NCBI RefSeq assembly: GCF_001519065.1
Contig: NZ_KQ954251.1
Span: 186,001-250,000 of the forward strand
Reading direction: 5' to 3'
DNA from: Novosphingobium sp. FSW06-99
GTDB lineage: Bacteria > Pseudomonadota > Alphaproteobacteria > Sphingomonadales > Sphingomonadaceae
DNA: 64,000 nt
Within the stretch, counting starts at the first letter, position 1. Every line of letters begins with the position of its first letter. Positions 33,107 through 42,506 of the stretch are shown here, piece by piece. The notes beneath the pieces are model-generated. The model saw only the letters and a program-made list of their open reading frames with translations. It did not search any database and was not told where the DNA came from. The position numbers and the translations under genes were made by a program.

Positions 33107-33835
33107 TCATGCCCCCGGCTGCATGGCGCGCAGGCCGGCAAAGAAGAACCGTGTATAGTTCGTCGCCCAACGCTCGATTTCCGCAGGCGATGAGGCCCCT
33201 TCGGTATAGGCGAGGCGGGCGTGGCCCAGCAAGCCTTCAAGCCACAGACGTGCCGCCAATTCGACATCGGGCACCCGGTGATCGGCGGCGTCGGGACCAC
33301 GGACAAGCGCCTGGGCGATCGATTCAATGGCATTGCGATAGGCCTCGGCACGCATCGTCAGGCCTTCGCCGCTTTCCTGATCGAGCCAGTCGATCAGCCG
33401 TTCGGTGAGCACGCCATCGGGCGAAAACAGCATTTTCATGGTGTTGGTCGCACGCAGCAGGAAGGCCGTCGCGGTCGGCAGGTCGGACCCTTCCTGCCTG
33501 ATCTGGGCGGTGCGCTGTTCGATCCGCCGCAACAGCAGCGCGCGCATCAGGTCTGCTTTGCCGGGAAACCGCGAATAGATCGTCGCCTTGCCGATATGGG
33601 CATGACGCGCCACGCGGTCGAAGGTAAAGTTTTCAAACCCGCCGGAAAGCAGGATGTCCCAACTGGCGTCGAGAATGCGCCCGGACAGCGCCTCTGCCTC
33701 GGCAATCGAGGGCCGCCCGCGCCGCGCGGCTACTGCGTCAAGCGCGTGGTCTTCGATACCCGCCTGATCGGCGCCCGCGTCTGGAACCGTCGCGAAATTG
33801 TCAGTGGCGAACGGAACTGAAGGCCTGTCCTTCAT
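33107..33835 (-). CDS. TetR-family transcriptional regulator
   Basis: 242 residues. After a flexible N-terminus, the helix-turn-helix reads RRGRPSIAEAEALSGRILD, FENFTFDRVARHAHIGKATI, YSRFPGKADLMRALLL, a standard TetR DNA-binding domain; the C-terminal ligand domain is helical and weakly conserved (AcrR/TetR_C type). It lies at the downstream end of the efflux genes on the same strand and is the natural candidate to control them. The start is uncertain: ATG 33835 is given; ATG 33874 adds 13 residues. Confidence 0.85.
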   Translation of the reverse strand: MKDRPSVPFATDNFATVPDAGADQAGIEDHALDAVAARRGRPSIAEAEALSGRILDASWDILLSGGFENFTFDRVARHAHIGKATIYSRFPGKADLMRALLLRRIEQRTAQIRQEGSDLPTATAFLLRATNTMKMLFSPDGVLTERLIDWLDQESGEGLTMRAEAYRNAIESIAQALVRGPDAADHRVPDVELAARLWLEGLLGHARLAYTEGASSPAEIERWATNYTRFFFAGLRAMQPGA

Positions 33836-34031
33836 AGGACGCGGCGAATTCGGGGCGGAGGGTCGCACGGACATTATCCTGCGACCGGTCGATTGCTGCC
33901 GGCATCGCGCCCTGCGCCGTGTCGGTGTCGCCTGCGCGATGCAACGGGCAAGTCATCACCAGCCCTTCGGAATACGCCTGCAAAAAGCGGCGACCCATTG
34001 TCGATACCCAGCTCATCCGTCCCACCTTCAT
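33801..34031 (-). CDS. Possible small protein upstream of tetR
   Basis: 76 codons (MKVGRMSWVSTMGRRFLQAY at the start) with codon use like the neighbours and an AAGG just before the ATG. Its 3' end overlaps the start of the TetR frame by 35 bases. I do not recognise it and it has no clear domain. It may be a real coupling leader, or the upstream stretch may simply be the tetR leader. Confidence 0.35.
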   Translation of the reverse strand: MKVGRMSWVSTMGRRFLQAYSEGLVMTCPLHRAGDTDTAQGAMPAAIDRSQDNVRATLRPEFAASYEGQAFSSVRH

Positions 34032-34070
34032 GCCTTGTTGGCTTTATGGGAACAAAGTCTGCCTGAAAAT

Positions 34071-34083
34071 TTGACATGGTCAA
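34071..34083. promoter_or_regulatory. Short palindrome upstream of the tetR unit
   Basis: TTGAC-ATG-GTCAA, a perfect inverted repeat, lies 40 bases before the small frame that precedes tetR. The motif AATGGAACG at 34092-34100 also occurs at the emrA operator (38277-38285). They may form a local promoter and operator for the tetR transcript. Confidence 0.35.
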
Positions 34084-34108
34084 GTCCAATAAATGGAACG
34101 CAAACGGC

Positions 34109-35557
34109 TCATTTCTGCGGTTGCGCGTTGTCCCAGCCAAGGCCCAGCGCCTTTTCAACCGCGATGAAATCGGTGGTCAATTGCGCCTGTGCCGACACGG
34201 TGCCCAGTTGTGCGCGCAACGCCTGACGGTCCGCCGTCAGCACATCGGCGCGTGCCAGCGTGCCTCCCGCAGCGCGGCCCGCCTGCAGCCCGGCGAGATG
34301 CTCGGCCGCTTCGCGTTGCTCGACCGCATGGCCATAGGCCCGGCGTGCGGCGCCAAACCGCGTCAGTGCGCCTTCGGCATCGTCGAGCGCCGACAACACC
34401 TTGGACCGATAAGTGGCGTCCGCCTCGGCCAGCGCGCCGCGTGCCGCGCGCACTTGTGCAGCGCCGCGCCCGCCGTCGAATGCGTTCCATTTGATCTGCG
34501 GCGCGATCAGCCCGATCAGCGTCGAGGGGCTGAATGCATCACCCACACTGGTGCCGCCCAGACCGAGGATGCCGGTAAAGCTGATCGTGGGAAGGCGGTC
34601 GGCGATGCGCGCGCCAAGATCGGCATTGGCCGCCGCCAACTGGTTTTCGGCAGCGCGAATATCGGGCCGGTGGCGTAACAGGCGCGCAGGGTCGCCCACC
34701 GCAACCGTGGCGGGCACGTTCGGCACAGGGGCGGGTGTCGCGATCAGCGAATCGAGCGCACCCGGTTCCTGCCCGATCAGCACGGCCAACTGGTCGGCAT
34801 CGGCGGCAATCCGTGCGCGCGAATCCGACAGATCGCTCTTGCTCTGGGCCAGCGTCGAACGCGCGCTGTCGACCGACTGATCGGCCACGGTGCCCCCGGC
34901 AAAGCGGTCGCGCGCGTGGCGCAACACGTCTTCATCGCAGGCCACCTGCCGGTCGAGCACCGCCGCGCTGGCCTGTTCGGCGCGCAGTTCGACATAGACA
35001 CGCGCCACTTCGGCCGACAGCGACACCGCGACATCGGCGGCCGAGGCATCGGCGGCTGCCGCCCGGTCGCGCGCGGATTCGGTGCGGCGGCGGTTGGCGC
35101 CGAACAAGTCGACTTCCCACGAGGCCTGGAAATCGTCGCCGTAAACCTGTTCGGATAACCGGCCGTTGCGCGACAGCAGCGCGCCGGGCAGCGAGACATC
35201 ACCGGCCACCGCGCTGACGCCGACGGTGGGCAATTGGGCGGCCTTGGCCACCGACAGGGCTGCACGTGCGCTGTCGATGCGGGCCCGTGCGGCGGCCAGG
35301 TCGGGCGATCCGGCCAGCGCGCGCCGTTCCAGATCATCGAGCACCGGGTCGCCCAGCGCCTGCCACCATTGTGCCACCGGCGGGGCAGGGGTTACCGCTT
35401 CGTCGGCGCGCACAAAATGCCCGCGCGCGGCGGCATCGGGCGCGGCCGCCGGTGCGCCGTGCCAATTGGGCCCCACGGCGGCACAACCGGCCAGCAGGGC
35501 AGTTGCCAGCGGGAAAACCAGCAGGCGTGGGCGGGTCGGGATCGGGAACGCGGGCAT
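34109..35557 (-). CDS. NodT-family outer-membrane efflux lipoprotein
   Basis: 482 residues. The lipobox is LLAGCAAVG with the modified Cys at about residue 25. Two OEP repeats follow, each rich in heptad-like Ala/Arg helices (DLAAARARIDSARAALSVA; ALAEADATYRSKVLSALDDA), with HRPDIRAAENQLAAANADL, the usual NodT/OprM motif. It forms the TolC-like trimeric channel of a tripartite pump with the inner-membrane and adaptor proteins encoded just upstream. The ATG overlaps the emrB-like stop at a single base. Confidence 0.92.
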   Translation of the reverse strand: MPAFPIPTRPRLLVFPLATALLAGCAAVGPNWHGAPAAAPDAAARGHFVRADEAVTPAPPVAQWWQALGDPVLDDLERRALAGSPDLAAARARIDSARAALSVAKAAQLPTVGVSAVAGDVSLPGALLSRNGRLSEQVYGDDFQASWEVDLFGANRRRTESARDRAAAADASAADVAVSLSAEVARVYVELRAEQASAAVLDRQVACDEDVLRHARDRFAGGTVADQSVDSARSTLAQSKSDLSDSRARIAADADQLAVLIGQEPGALDSLIATPAPVPNVPATVAVGDPARLLRHRPDIRAAENQLAAANADLGARIADRLPTISFTGILGLGGTSVGDAFSPSTLIGLIAPQIKWNAFDGGRGAAQVRAARGALAEADATYRSKVLSALDDAEGALTRFGAARRAYGHAVEQREAAEHLAGLQAGRAAGGTLARADVLTADRQALRAQLGTVSAQAQLTTDFIAVEKALGLGWDNAQPQK

Positions 35558-37119
35558 CAGTGCATCGCCATTTTGTGGTGGCCCTTGGGCAGCGGGCGCA
35601 GGAGCAGGACAAGCGGGATCACGACAGTGATGGAAACCGCCAGCGCGACGAATTGATCGTTGAAACCCATCACCATCGCCTGTTGTTCGACAATGCCGTT
35701 GATCGATTGCAACGCGCCGAGCGTGGCATCGTTGCCCACGCCCTGCGTCTGACTGGCAACCCAGGCCTGGACATCGGTGCCATTGGCCGGAATTGCGCTA
35801 AACAGCGTCCAGTGATGAAAATCCTCGCGACGTTCCTGCAAGGTTGCCAGTAGCGCCAGCGCGATCGATCCGCCAAGGTTGCGCGCGGCGTTGAACAGGC
35901 CCGAGGCATCGCCCGCCTCGTTCTGCTTGACGCTGGCGATCGCTGCCTGGTTGAGAAACAGCATCGCGAACACCTGGCCGAGGCCACGCATCAGTTGCGA
36001 AGCCACAAACGCCGACCCGGTCGACTGGATGGTCAGATCGGAATCGAACCAGCAACAGGCCGCCATCAGCAGCATGCCGCCCATGACCGCCACTCGCAGG
36101 TCGATCCGCGTCACCAGCAACGGAAACAGCGGCATCATCATCGCCGCGGGTATCCCTGACAGGAACACCACGCCGCCCGATTGCTGGGCATTGTACCCTG
36201 CAATGGCGGCCAGAAACTGCGGGATGACATAGGATGTGCCATAGAGCACCGCGCCGATCAGCAAACCCAGCACGAACACAGCCGCAAATGCCCGGTTGCG
36301 CAACAGCGCCAGTTTGACCACCGGGCGCTTGGCATAGATCTGTCCCAGCCCGATCAGCACAAAGCCCACGATGGTCACCCCGGTCAGGCGCCAGATCAGC
36401 GTGGAATCAAACCACTGTTCCCGGTTGCCCTCTTCGAGCACCACGGTCAGCCCGCCAAGGCCCGCGGCCATGCCCACGATGCCCAGCCAGTCGGCCTCTT
36501 TCAGCTCATCGAGTTTCATCGACTGATGCTTCAGCCCGACCACCAGGAACGTCATCAGCACTGCGCAGATCGGCAGGTTGATGAAAAAGGCATAGTGCCA
36601 GCTATAGTTCTCGGTCAGCCAGCCACCGAGCAGCGGCCCGAACACCGGGCCCATGATCAGGGTCGAGCCAAACAACGCGGTGCCGATCGGTTGCTGGTGG
36701 CGGGGCAGGCGGGTGGCAATGATGGTCATCCCGGTAGGGATCATCGCGCCGCCGGTGAAACCCTGGCCAACCCGGCCGATGATCATCTCGGTCAGGTTCG
36801 ATGAAAACCCACAGGCCATCGAAAAGCCCATGAACAGCGACGCCATGATCAACAGGAACCGCCGCAGCCCGAACACCCGTTCAAGCCACGCAGTCAACGG
36901 GATGATGACGATTTCCGACACCAGATAGGATGTCGCGATCCAGGTGCCCTCGGTCGACGATGCACCGATTTCGCCCTGGATGGTCGGCAACGAGGAATTG
37001 ACGATCGAAATGTCGAGCGTCGCCATCAGCGCGCCGATCGCGCCCGCCACCACCGCCAGCCACGCGGTGATATCGGCATTTTGCGCGCCTTGCGGGGCAG
37101 GGGGCCGGGCCGCACTCAT
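35557..37119 (-). CDS. DHA2-family drug efflux permease (EmrB-like)
   Basis: 520 residues, 14 predicted membrane segments as in DHA2 transporters. The family motif ATLDISIVNSSLPTIQGEIG, the TWIATSYLVSEIVIIPLTAW segment and the motif C-like GPVFGPLLGGWLTENYSWHY are all present. It is the inner-membrane proton-driven pump of the EmrAB type, exporting hydrophobic toxic compounds. It lies between the adaptor and outer-membrane genes with start/stop overlaps on both sides. Confidence 0.93.
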   Translation of the reverse strand: MSAARPPAPQGAQNADITAWLAVVAGAIGALMATLDISIVNSSLPTIQGEIGASSTEGTWIATSYLVSEIVIIPLTAWLERVFGLRRFLLIMASLFMGFSMACGFSSNLTEMIIGRVGQGFTGGAMIPTGMTIIATRLPRHQQPIGTALFGSTLIMGPVFGPLLGGWLTENYSWHYAFFINLPICAVLMTFLVVGLKHQSMKLDELKEADWLGIVGMAAGLGGLTVVLEEGNREQWFDSTLIWRLTGVTIVGFVLIGLGQIYAKRPVVKLALLRNRAFAAVFVLGLLIGAVLYGTSYVIPQFLAAIAGYNAQQSGGVVFLSGIPAAMMMPLFPLLVTRIDLRVAVMGGMLLMAACCWFDSDLTIQSTGSAFVASQLMRGLGQVFAMLFLNQAAIASVKQNEAGDASGLFNAARNLGGSIALALLATLQERREDFHHWTLFSAIPANGTDVQAWVASQTQGVGNDATLGALQSINGIVEQQAMVMGFNDQFVALAVSITVVIPLVLLLRPLPKGHHKMAMH

Positions 37120-38243
37120 CGGGCGGTCCGCGTTTCCTCGCGGCGGATCTGGTGGATCGCGCCGCGCGCGCCGACAGTATCCACATCGACCGTCAGCGAC
37201 AGGCCGGGCACCAGCACGCGGCGTGCTTCGGGGCCGGCATCGATGCGGATGCGCACCGGCACCCGCTGCACGATCTTGGTGAAGTTGCCCGTCGCGTTCT
37301 GCGGCGGGATCAGCGAAAAGGTCGCGCCGGTGCCGGGGGTCACGCTTTCGACACGACCGTGGAACGACACGCCGGGCAAGGCGTCAACCTCGATCGTCGC
37401 GGGCTGTCCGGGGCGCATCAGGCCGATCTGGGTTTCCTTGAAATTGGCCTCGACATAGATCGCCTGGACCGGAACGATCGACAGCAGGCGCTGGCCGGGC
37501 TGGACGAACTGGCCCACCCGTACAGACGAGGATGCCACAGTTCCCGGCACCGGCGCGATCAGCCGTGTGGTGGCAAGATCAGTGCGCGCGGAATCCGCCT
37601 GGGCGCGGGCGGCCTCGATCTGTGCCCCGGCCTGGCCCAGTTGGGCCTTCGCCGCTTCGAGCTTGCCATTGGCGGCGGCGAGCGAGGCCTGTTGCGCGGC
37701 GACCGTGGCGGCGGCCTTGTCGCGGCTGCTGGCCATCTGGTCGAGCGTCTGCTTCGGTTCCGATCCGGACGCGACGAGCGGGCGATAGCGCGCGACTTCG
37801 CCGTTGTAATAGGCAAGATCGCGCGCGGCGGTCGTCAGCGCGGCCTTGGCCTGCGCCACACCGGCTTCGGCCTCGACAATCCCGGCGCGGTTCAGCGCTT
37901 CACCGGCGCGAGCAAGGTTTTCCTGCGCGCTGGCCTGGCTGAGCTTGATGCGATAGTCGGTGGGATCGACTTCGACCAGCAGATCGCCCGCCTTGACCGG
38001 CTGGTTGTCGGCCACTTTGACCGCGCGCACATAGCCTGACAGCTTGGAACTGACCGTGATGGAATCCGCCTTGACGTAGGCGTCATCGGTCGATTGCACA
38101 TATTGCCCGTGGTTGAGGTACCCCACATAGGCATAGACGCCGATCGCCCCACCGATCACCGCAGCAACGATCGCAACACGGCCCAGCAGGCGCCGTCTGG
38201 TGGAATTTTCCGTTGTCGGCAAAGTTTCGGGCTCGGTGCTCAT
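37116..38243 (-). CDS. HlyD/EmrA-family membrane fusion protein
   Basis: 375 residues. A short cytoplasmic N-terminus is followed by one membrane anchor (VAIVAAVIGGAIGVYAYVGY), then the biotinyl-lipoyl-like segment STDDAYVKADSITVSSKLSG and VADNQPVKAGDLLVEVDPTD, a long coiled-coil arm (about residues 100-210) and a beta-barrel end (LIAPVPGTVASSSVRVGQFV). It links the permease to the outer-membrane channel. First gene of the operon; a palindromic operator lies 38 bases upstream. Confidence 0.93.
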   Translation of the reverse strand: MSTEPETLPTTENSTRRRLLGRVAIVAAVIGGAIGVYAYVGYLNHGQYVQSTDDAYVKADSITVSSKLSGYVRAVKVADNQPVKAGDLLVEVDPTDYRIKLSQASAQENLARAGEALNRAGIVEAEAGVAQAKAALTTAARDLAYYNGEVARYRPLVASGSEPKQTLDQMASSRDKAAATVAAQQASLAAANGKLEAAKAQLGQAGAQIEAARAQADSARTDLATTRLIAPVPGTVASSSVRVGQFVQPGQRLLSIVPVQAIYVEANFKETQIGLMRPGQPATIEVDALPGVSFHGRVESVTPGTGATFSLIPPQNATGNFTKIVQRVPVRIRIDAGPEARRVLVPGLSLTVDVDTVGARGAIHQIRREETRTAR

Positions 38244-38570
38244 GGGGGATCCTGAAGCGATTGGGTGCGGAAAATTAATGGAACGAATTCGTTCTTTTTT
38301 GCCAATTGGGACGTGTCGCGCTGGCTTTCAAGTGCAACTTACTCACCAACGCTTGCAAAAACCGCACAAACTCGATGGGGAAAGTGCCATCCCGGACGTA
38401 TGAACGGCGTTTTTGCGCAAACACCGCTCAAGCAGGTGTCGATTGATCGAGAACGTCAATCTATCTGCCCAGAATTGATCATTGGAAATGCGCGATGCAA
38501 GCGCCTACCTCTGGTGTCGGAATTACTCCACCATGCCCCACAGGGGGCGCATTCAAGGGACCTGTCAAAC
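38244..38570. other. Divergent control region between emrA-like and ahpC genes
   Basis: A 327-base gap without a gene. The left side holds the emrA-side palindrome; the right side, before ahpC, is moderately AT-rich with two copies of ATTGATC (38442 and 38474, 32 bases apart). No clear OxyR pattern was found, although ahpC genes are often OxyR targets. The short in-frame extension of ahpC upstream of 38571 does not look coding. Confidence 0.6.
38281..38294. promoter_or_regulatory. Palindromic operator in the efflux-operon promoter
   Basis: GAACGAATTCGTTC is a perfect 14-base palindrome. On the minus strand it lies downstream of a TTGGCA-like -35 element, in or next to the -35/-10 spacer, and 38 bases before the emrA-like ATG. 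This position suits repression by the TetR protein encoded at the other end of the operon. The half AATGGAACG recurs near 34092, upstream of tetR. Confidence 0.6.
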
Positions 38571-39134
38571 ATGTCGATCGTTGGATCCAAGATCAAACCG
38601 TTCGCGAACACCGCCTATCATCAGGGCAAGTTTGTCGACCTGACCGAAGCGGACGTTGCCGGCAAATGGGCGGTGTTCTTCTTCTACCCGGCCGATTTCA
38701 CCTTTGTCTGCCCGACCGAACTGGAAGACCTGGCCGACAAGTATGCCGAACTGCAGACGCTGGGCGTCGAAGTCTACGGTGTTTCGACCGACACCCATTT
38801 CAGCCACAAGGCCTGGCACGACAGCAGCCCGGCGATCGGCAAGATCAACTATTACCTGGTCGGTGACCAGAACCACACGCTGTCGAACAACTTCAACATC
38901 CTTCGCGAAGGCGTCGGTCTGGCCGACCGTGGCACGTTCGTGGTCGATCCCGACGGCACGGTGCAGCTTGTCGAAATCACCCCCGAAGGCGTGGGCCGCA
39001 ATGCCGAAGAACTCGTGCGCAAGATCAAGGCCGCGAAGTACTGGCGCGAACACCCCGGCCAGGTTTGCCCGGCCAAGTGGGAAGAAGGCGATGAAACGCT
39101 TGCTCCGTCGATCGATCTCGTCGGCAAGATCTGA
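38571..39134 (+). CDS. ahpC: Alkyl hydroperoxide reductase subunit C (peroxiredoxin)
   Basis: 187 residues, the standard AhpC length. The peroxidatic Cys47 is in FFFYPADFTFVCPTELED and the resolving Cys166 in GQVCPAKWEEGDE, a typical 2-Cys peroxiredoxin. It reduces H2O2 and organic hydroperoxides with electrons from AhpF, encoded 203 bases downstream. The start follows CAAGGGACC. H2O2 from the sarcosine-oxidase-type operon in this genome would be one substrate source, though the two loci are far apart. Confidence 0.96.
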   Translation: MSIVGSKIKPFANTAYHQGKFVDLTEADVAGKWAVFFFYPADFTFVCPTELEDLADKYAELQTLGVEVYGVSTDTHFSHKAWHDSSPAIGKINYYLVGDQNHTLSNNFNILREGVGLADRGTFVVDPDGTVQLVEITPEGVGRNAEELVRKIKAAKYWREHPGQVCPAKWEEGDETLAPSIDLVGKI

Positions 39135-39197
39135 TTTGTCCTGATTGCTGTTGCCGGCAGCGTCCACGCCGCCCCTTTGCGCGGACGCGCCGGTTCA

Positions 39198-39235
39198 GTC
39201 GGGTGGTGCCCCTTCCTTTTGGGGCATCACCCGAC
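39198..39235. terminator. Strong hairpin between ahpC and ahpF
   Basis: GTCGGGTGGTGCCCC pairs with GGGGCATCACCCGAC (15 bp, one G-U pair) across an eight-base T-rich loop (TTCCTTTT). No T-run follows the stem, so it is more likely an attenuator or a 3' stabiliser giving more ahpC than ahpF than a complete terminator. Confidence 0.7.
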
Positions 39236-39337
39236 ACCGTCTTCCCAAATGATCCGTGAATACCGATATTCGCCGTGTGCCTTGTGCATCGGCGGGGGCT
39301 TTTCCATGCCCACACCCCACAACCAAGAGTGATCGCC

Positions 39338-40894
39338 ATGTCCATTCTCGACGCTGCCACTACTACCCAACTCAAGGGTCTGCTCGTCAATCTGCGGCGG
39401 CCGATCGAACTGGTCGCCAGCCTTGGAGACGATGCCAAGTCGGCCGATACGCGTGCGCTGGTCGAAGAGATCGCCGCGCTGTCCGACAAAGTCTCTGCCC
39501 GCCTTGACGGCACCGATGCCCGTCGCCCCAGCTTTGCCATCCGCGCCGATGCCGGTCCGGCCCGCGTGGTGTTTGCCGGGCTGCCGCTGGGCCACGAATT
39601 CACCTCGCTGATCCTGGCACTGCTCCATGTCGGCGGTCATCCGCCCAAGGAAGACGCCGACCTGCTCGATCAGGCGCGTGCTCTCGATGGCCCGCTGCAT
39701 TTTGAAACGTTCTTTTCGCTGACCTGCCAGAACTGCCCCGACGTGGTGCAGGCGCTCAACATCCTGTCGGCGTTCAATCCCAATGTCAGCCATGTCGCGA
39801 TCGACGGTGCGCTGTTCCAGGATGAAGTCGAACGGCGCAAGATCATGGCCGTGCCGACGGTGTTCCTCAACGGCGAACCGTTCGGCCAGGGCCGCATGGA
39901 TCTGGCCCAGATCGTTGCGAAGCTCGACACCGGCTCGATCGCCCGCGCGGCGGAAAAGATCGCCGCGAAGGACCCGTTCGACGTGCTGGTGGTCGGTGGC
40001 GGCCCCGCCGGCGCGGCGGCAGCGATCTATGCCGCGCGCAAGGGCATCCGCACCGGCGTGGTGGCCGAACGCTTTGGCGGACAAGTGCTGGACACGATGG
40101 GCATCGAAAATTTCATCTCGGTGTCGCACACCGAAGGGCCAAAGCTGGCCGCGCATCTGGAACAGCACGTCAAGGATTACGATGTCGACGTGATGAACCT
40201 GCAAAAGGCGGTCGCGCTCAAACCCGCCAATGGTGACGGATTGGCAACCATCGAACTGGAAAACGGCGCGAGCGTGCGCGCCAAGACCGTGATCCTGTCA
40301 ACCGGCGCGCGCTGGCGGCAGATGGGCGTGCCCGGTGAAGACGAATACCGCAACAAGGGCGTGGCCTATTGCCCGCATTGCGATGGTCCACTGTACAAGG
40401 GCAAGCGGGTCGCGGTGATTGGCGGCGGCAATTCGGGGGTCGAGGCTGCCATCGATCTGGCCGGGATCGTCGCCCATGTCACGCTGATCGAATACGACGG
40501 TGTGCTGCGTGCCGATGCAGTGCTGCAGGACAAGCTGCGAAGCCTGCCCAATGTCACCATCCTGGTGTCGGCGCTCAGCACCGAAGTGCTTGGCGATGGC
40601 CACAAGGTGACCGGGCTGGTCTATCGCGATCGCACCACCGGGGACGATCACACGATCCATCTCGAAGGGATCTTTGTGCAGATCGGGCTGGTGCCCAACA
40701 CCGAATGGCTCAAGGGCTCGATCGCGCTGAGCAACCGGGGCGAGATCGAAATCGATGCGCGTGGTGAAACAAGCCTTCACGGCGTGTTTGCCGCGGGCGA
40801 TGTGACCACCGTCCCCTACAAGCAGATCGTGATCGCGATGGGTGAAGGCAGCAAGGCGGCGCTGTCGGCGTTCGACTATCTGATCCGCCACTGA
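39338..40894 (+). CDS. ahpF: Alkyl hydroperoxide reductase subunit F
   Basis: 518 residues, normal for AhpF. The N-terminal double-thioredoxin-like domain has the Cys130-x2-Cys133 pair (TCQNCPD); the thioredoxin-reductase-like half has FAD motif [20 protein letters not shown], the Cys345-x2-Cys348 pair (YCPHCDGP), NAD(H) motif [18 protein letters not shown], and the final [19 protein letters not shown]. It passes electrons from NADH to AhpC. ATG 39338 matches the family start ([14 protein letters not shown]). Confidence 0.96.
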   Translation: MSILDAATTTQLKGLLVNLRRPIELVASLGDDAKSADTRALVEEIAALSDKVSARLDGTDARRPSFAIRADAGPARVVFAGLPLGHEFTSLILALLHVGGHPPKEDADLLDQARALDGPLHFETFFSLTCQNCPDVVQALNILSAFNPNVSHVAIDGALFQDEVERRKIMAVPTVFLNGEPFGQGRMDLAQIVAKLDTGSIARAAEKIAAKDPFDVLVVGGGPAGAAAAIYAARKGIRTGVVAERFGGQVLDTMGIENFISVSHTEGPKLAAHLEQHVKDYDVDVMNLQKAVALKPANGDGLATIELENGASVRAKTVILSTGARWRQMGVPGEDEYRNKGVAYCPHCDGPLYKGKRVAVIGGGNSGVEAAIDLAGIVAHVTLIEYDGVLRADAVLQDKLRSLPNVTILVSALSTEVLGDGHKVTGLVYRDRTTGDDHTIHLEGIFVQIGLVPNTEWLKGSIALSNRGEIEIDARGETSLHGVFAAGDVTTVPYKQIVIAMGEGSKAALSAFDYLIRH

Positions 40895-40918
40895 TCGCAA
40901 CAAACTGGCAAGAGTGTT

Positions 40919-40952
40919 CGGCCCCCATCGACATATCGCCGCTTGGGGGCCG
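40919..40952. terminator. Bidirectional hairpin between convergent genes
   Basis: CGGCCCCCA and TGGGGGCCG form a perfect 9-bp GC-rich stem with a 16-base loop, in the 79-base gap between the ends of ahpF and the glycosyltransferase gene. No long T-run is visible on either side. Confidence 0.55.
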
Positions 40953-40973
40953 CATTCGTCTGGTAAGGGCGGT

Positions 40974-42506
40974 TCAGCGCGGGTGTTTCAGCCGGTAGAG
41001 CCCGAAATGGTGCGTGCCGAGCACGAACCCGCTGTAGCGTTCATAATCGTGCGCCAGAAAGTCGGCGACCACCGCACGGGTGACATGATTGGGCAGATAG
41101 ACCGCCTTCCATTCGCCCACCAGCACCACATCGGGGTGCGACATCATGATCCGCGCCACTTCGCGCCCGGTATCAACGCCGATCGCCGGGGCCTCGGTCC
41201 AGGTGTTGAGATGGGTCGAAAAGGCATAGCGGGTTGGAATGCAGGCGTTGACGCTGCGATAGAGGCCCGGTTCGCCATCGAACTGATAGAAACAGCCGCC
41301 GTGCATTTCGCTGCGGATTAGCCGCGTCATCGCTTCGAACTGCGCGGTGGTGCCGTGGTTCTTGAACTGGATGCCCATCACCGCCAGCCCGCCGACCGCG
41401 CTCGCCACCAGCAGCAGGCGGCCAAACCAGCGTTCGGCGGGGATCGCGCGCGCCAGCACCGGCGCTGACAGCACTGCCAGCGGGGTCAGCATCGGCGCGA
41501 CATAATGATCATACCAGGTGCCGAACACCAGATACCCGATCACCGCCGCCACGGCCCAGGTGCGCAACACGGCGGGCACCACCGGATGGCGCGGGCGCGG
41601 CATCGCCATCATGCGCGGGGCCACCAGCACGGCCAGCCAGAACGGCGTCAGCGCGACCATCTGGGTGAACAGACGAAACCACGAGGCATCGCCATCGGGC
41701 AGGCGTTGCAGGATCGAGATGAAATTGGCCTGGAGGAAATCCTGCCCGTGGCCGATTGCCGCATAGGCGGCATAGGCGATGACAGTCGGCGCCAGCGCAA
41801 CACCCGCCCAGATCAGCCCGGCCAGACCCAGCCGCCGCCACGGCCAGACATCGGCCCACCCGCGCGCCAGCAACATCAGGCCGAACGCCACGCCTTCAAA
41901 CAGCACCGAATACTTGATCTGCAGCGCCAGCCCGACCAGCGCCATGATCCCGATGCCACGGGTTATCAGATGCGGTGCCTCGGGCCGTTTCCACACTTCG
42001 ACCAGCAGCAGCGCGGCATAGGCCATCAACAGGTTGTAGAACACCGGCGCCTGTCCGAACGAACAGGAGAACGCGGGCATCGCAAAGATATAGACGACGC
42101 CTGCCAGCCACGCCGACGACGGCCGGGCAATTTCGCGTGCCATGCGCTGCACCAGCAGCGCGGTGGTGGCCGTGGCCAGCACGCCGATCAACTGGTAAAC
42201 CTGCACCGGGTCGCCCGGTATCGACAGGAACAGGCGATAGAGCAGGAACAGGCCGACCGGCTTGCGGTCCCAGATATCGACAAACGGCAGTGCGCCCTGC
42301 GCCCACCGGTCGGCGGTCAGCAGGTAAAATTCTTCATCGACATGGACGAGCGGATTGCCGAACAGCAACAGCCGGAACGCCAGCGTGATGGCCGCATATT
42401 GGAACAGCGTCAGCCAGGCGCCGGAAATTGCGAAAGAACCGATACGCACGCGCGCCGGCAGCCCCGTTGCCGCCGGTACAAATGTCGCGCCCGCCAGTTC
42501 CTGCAT
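40974..42506 (-). CDS. Membrane-bound glycosyltransferase-like protein (ArnT/PMT-type, GT-C fold)
   Basis: 510 residues with about ten or eleven hydrophobic segments. The first luminal loop has HVDEEFYLLTADRWAQGALP and FVDIWDRKPVGLFLLYRLF, the acidic D-E loop with a downstream Arg-Lys-Pro seen in GT-C enzymes such as ArnT and undecaprenyl-linked mannosyltransferases. It probably transfers a sugar from a polyprenyl-phosphate donor to a cell-surface lipid or protein. The start at 42506 follows GGAG; an extension to 42578 is possible. A 225-base gap without clear signals separates it from era. Confidence 0.75.
   Translation of the reverse strand: MQELAGATFVPAATGLPARVRIGSFAISGAWLTLFQYAAITLAFRLLLFGNPLVHVDEEFYLLTADRWAQGALPFVDIWDRKPVGLFLLYRLFLSIPGDPVQVYQLIGVLATATTALLVQRMAREIARPSSAWLAGVVYIFAMPAFSCSFGQAPVFYNLLMAYAALLLVEVWKRPEAPHLITRGIGIMALVGLALQIKYSVLFEGVAFGLMLLARGWADVWPWRRLGLAGLIWAGVALAPTVIAYAAYAAIGHGQDFLQANFISILQRLPDGDASWFRLFTQMVALTPFWLAVLVAPRMMAMPRPRHPVVPAVLRTWAVAAVIGYLVFGTWYDHYVAPMLTPLAVLSAPVLARAIPAERWFGRLLLVASAVGGLAVMGIQFKNHGTTAQFEAMTRLIRSEMHGGCFYQFDGEPGLYRSVNACIPTRYAFSTHLNTWTEAPAIGVDTGREVARIMMSHPDVVLVGEWKAVYLPNHVTRAVVADFLAHDYERYSGFVLGTHHFGLYRLKHPR

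Noticed and set aside
38281..38294. Restriction-modification significance of the EcoRI site
   Set aside because: No restriction gene is nearby; its place in a promoter fits an operator better.
38401..38500. An OxyR-binding site before ahpC
   Set aside because: ATTGATC repeats are present but the four spaced ATAG/CTAT elements expected for OxyR could not be aligned.
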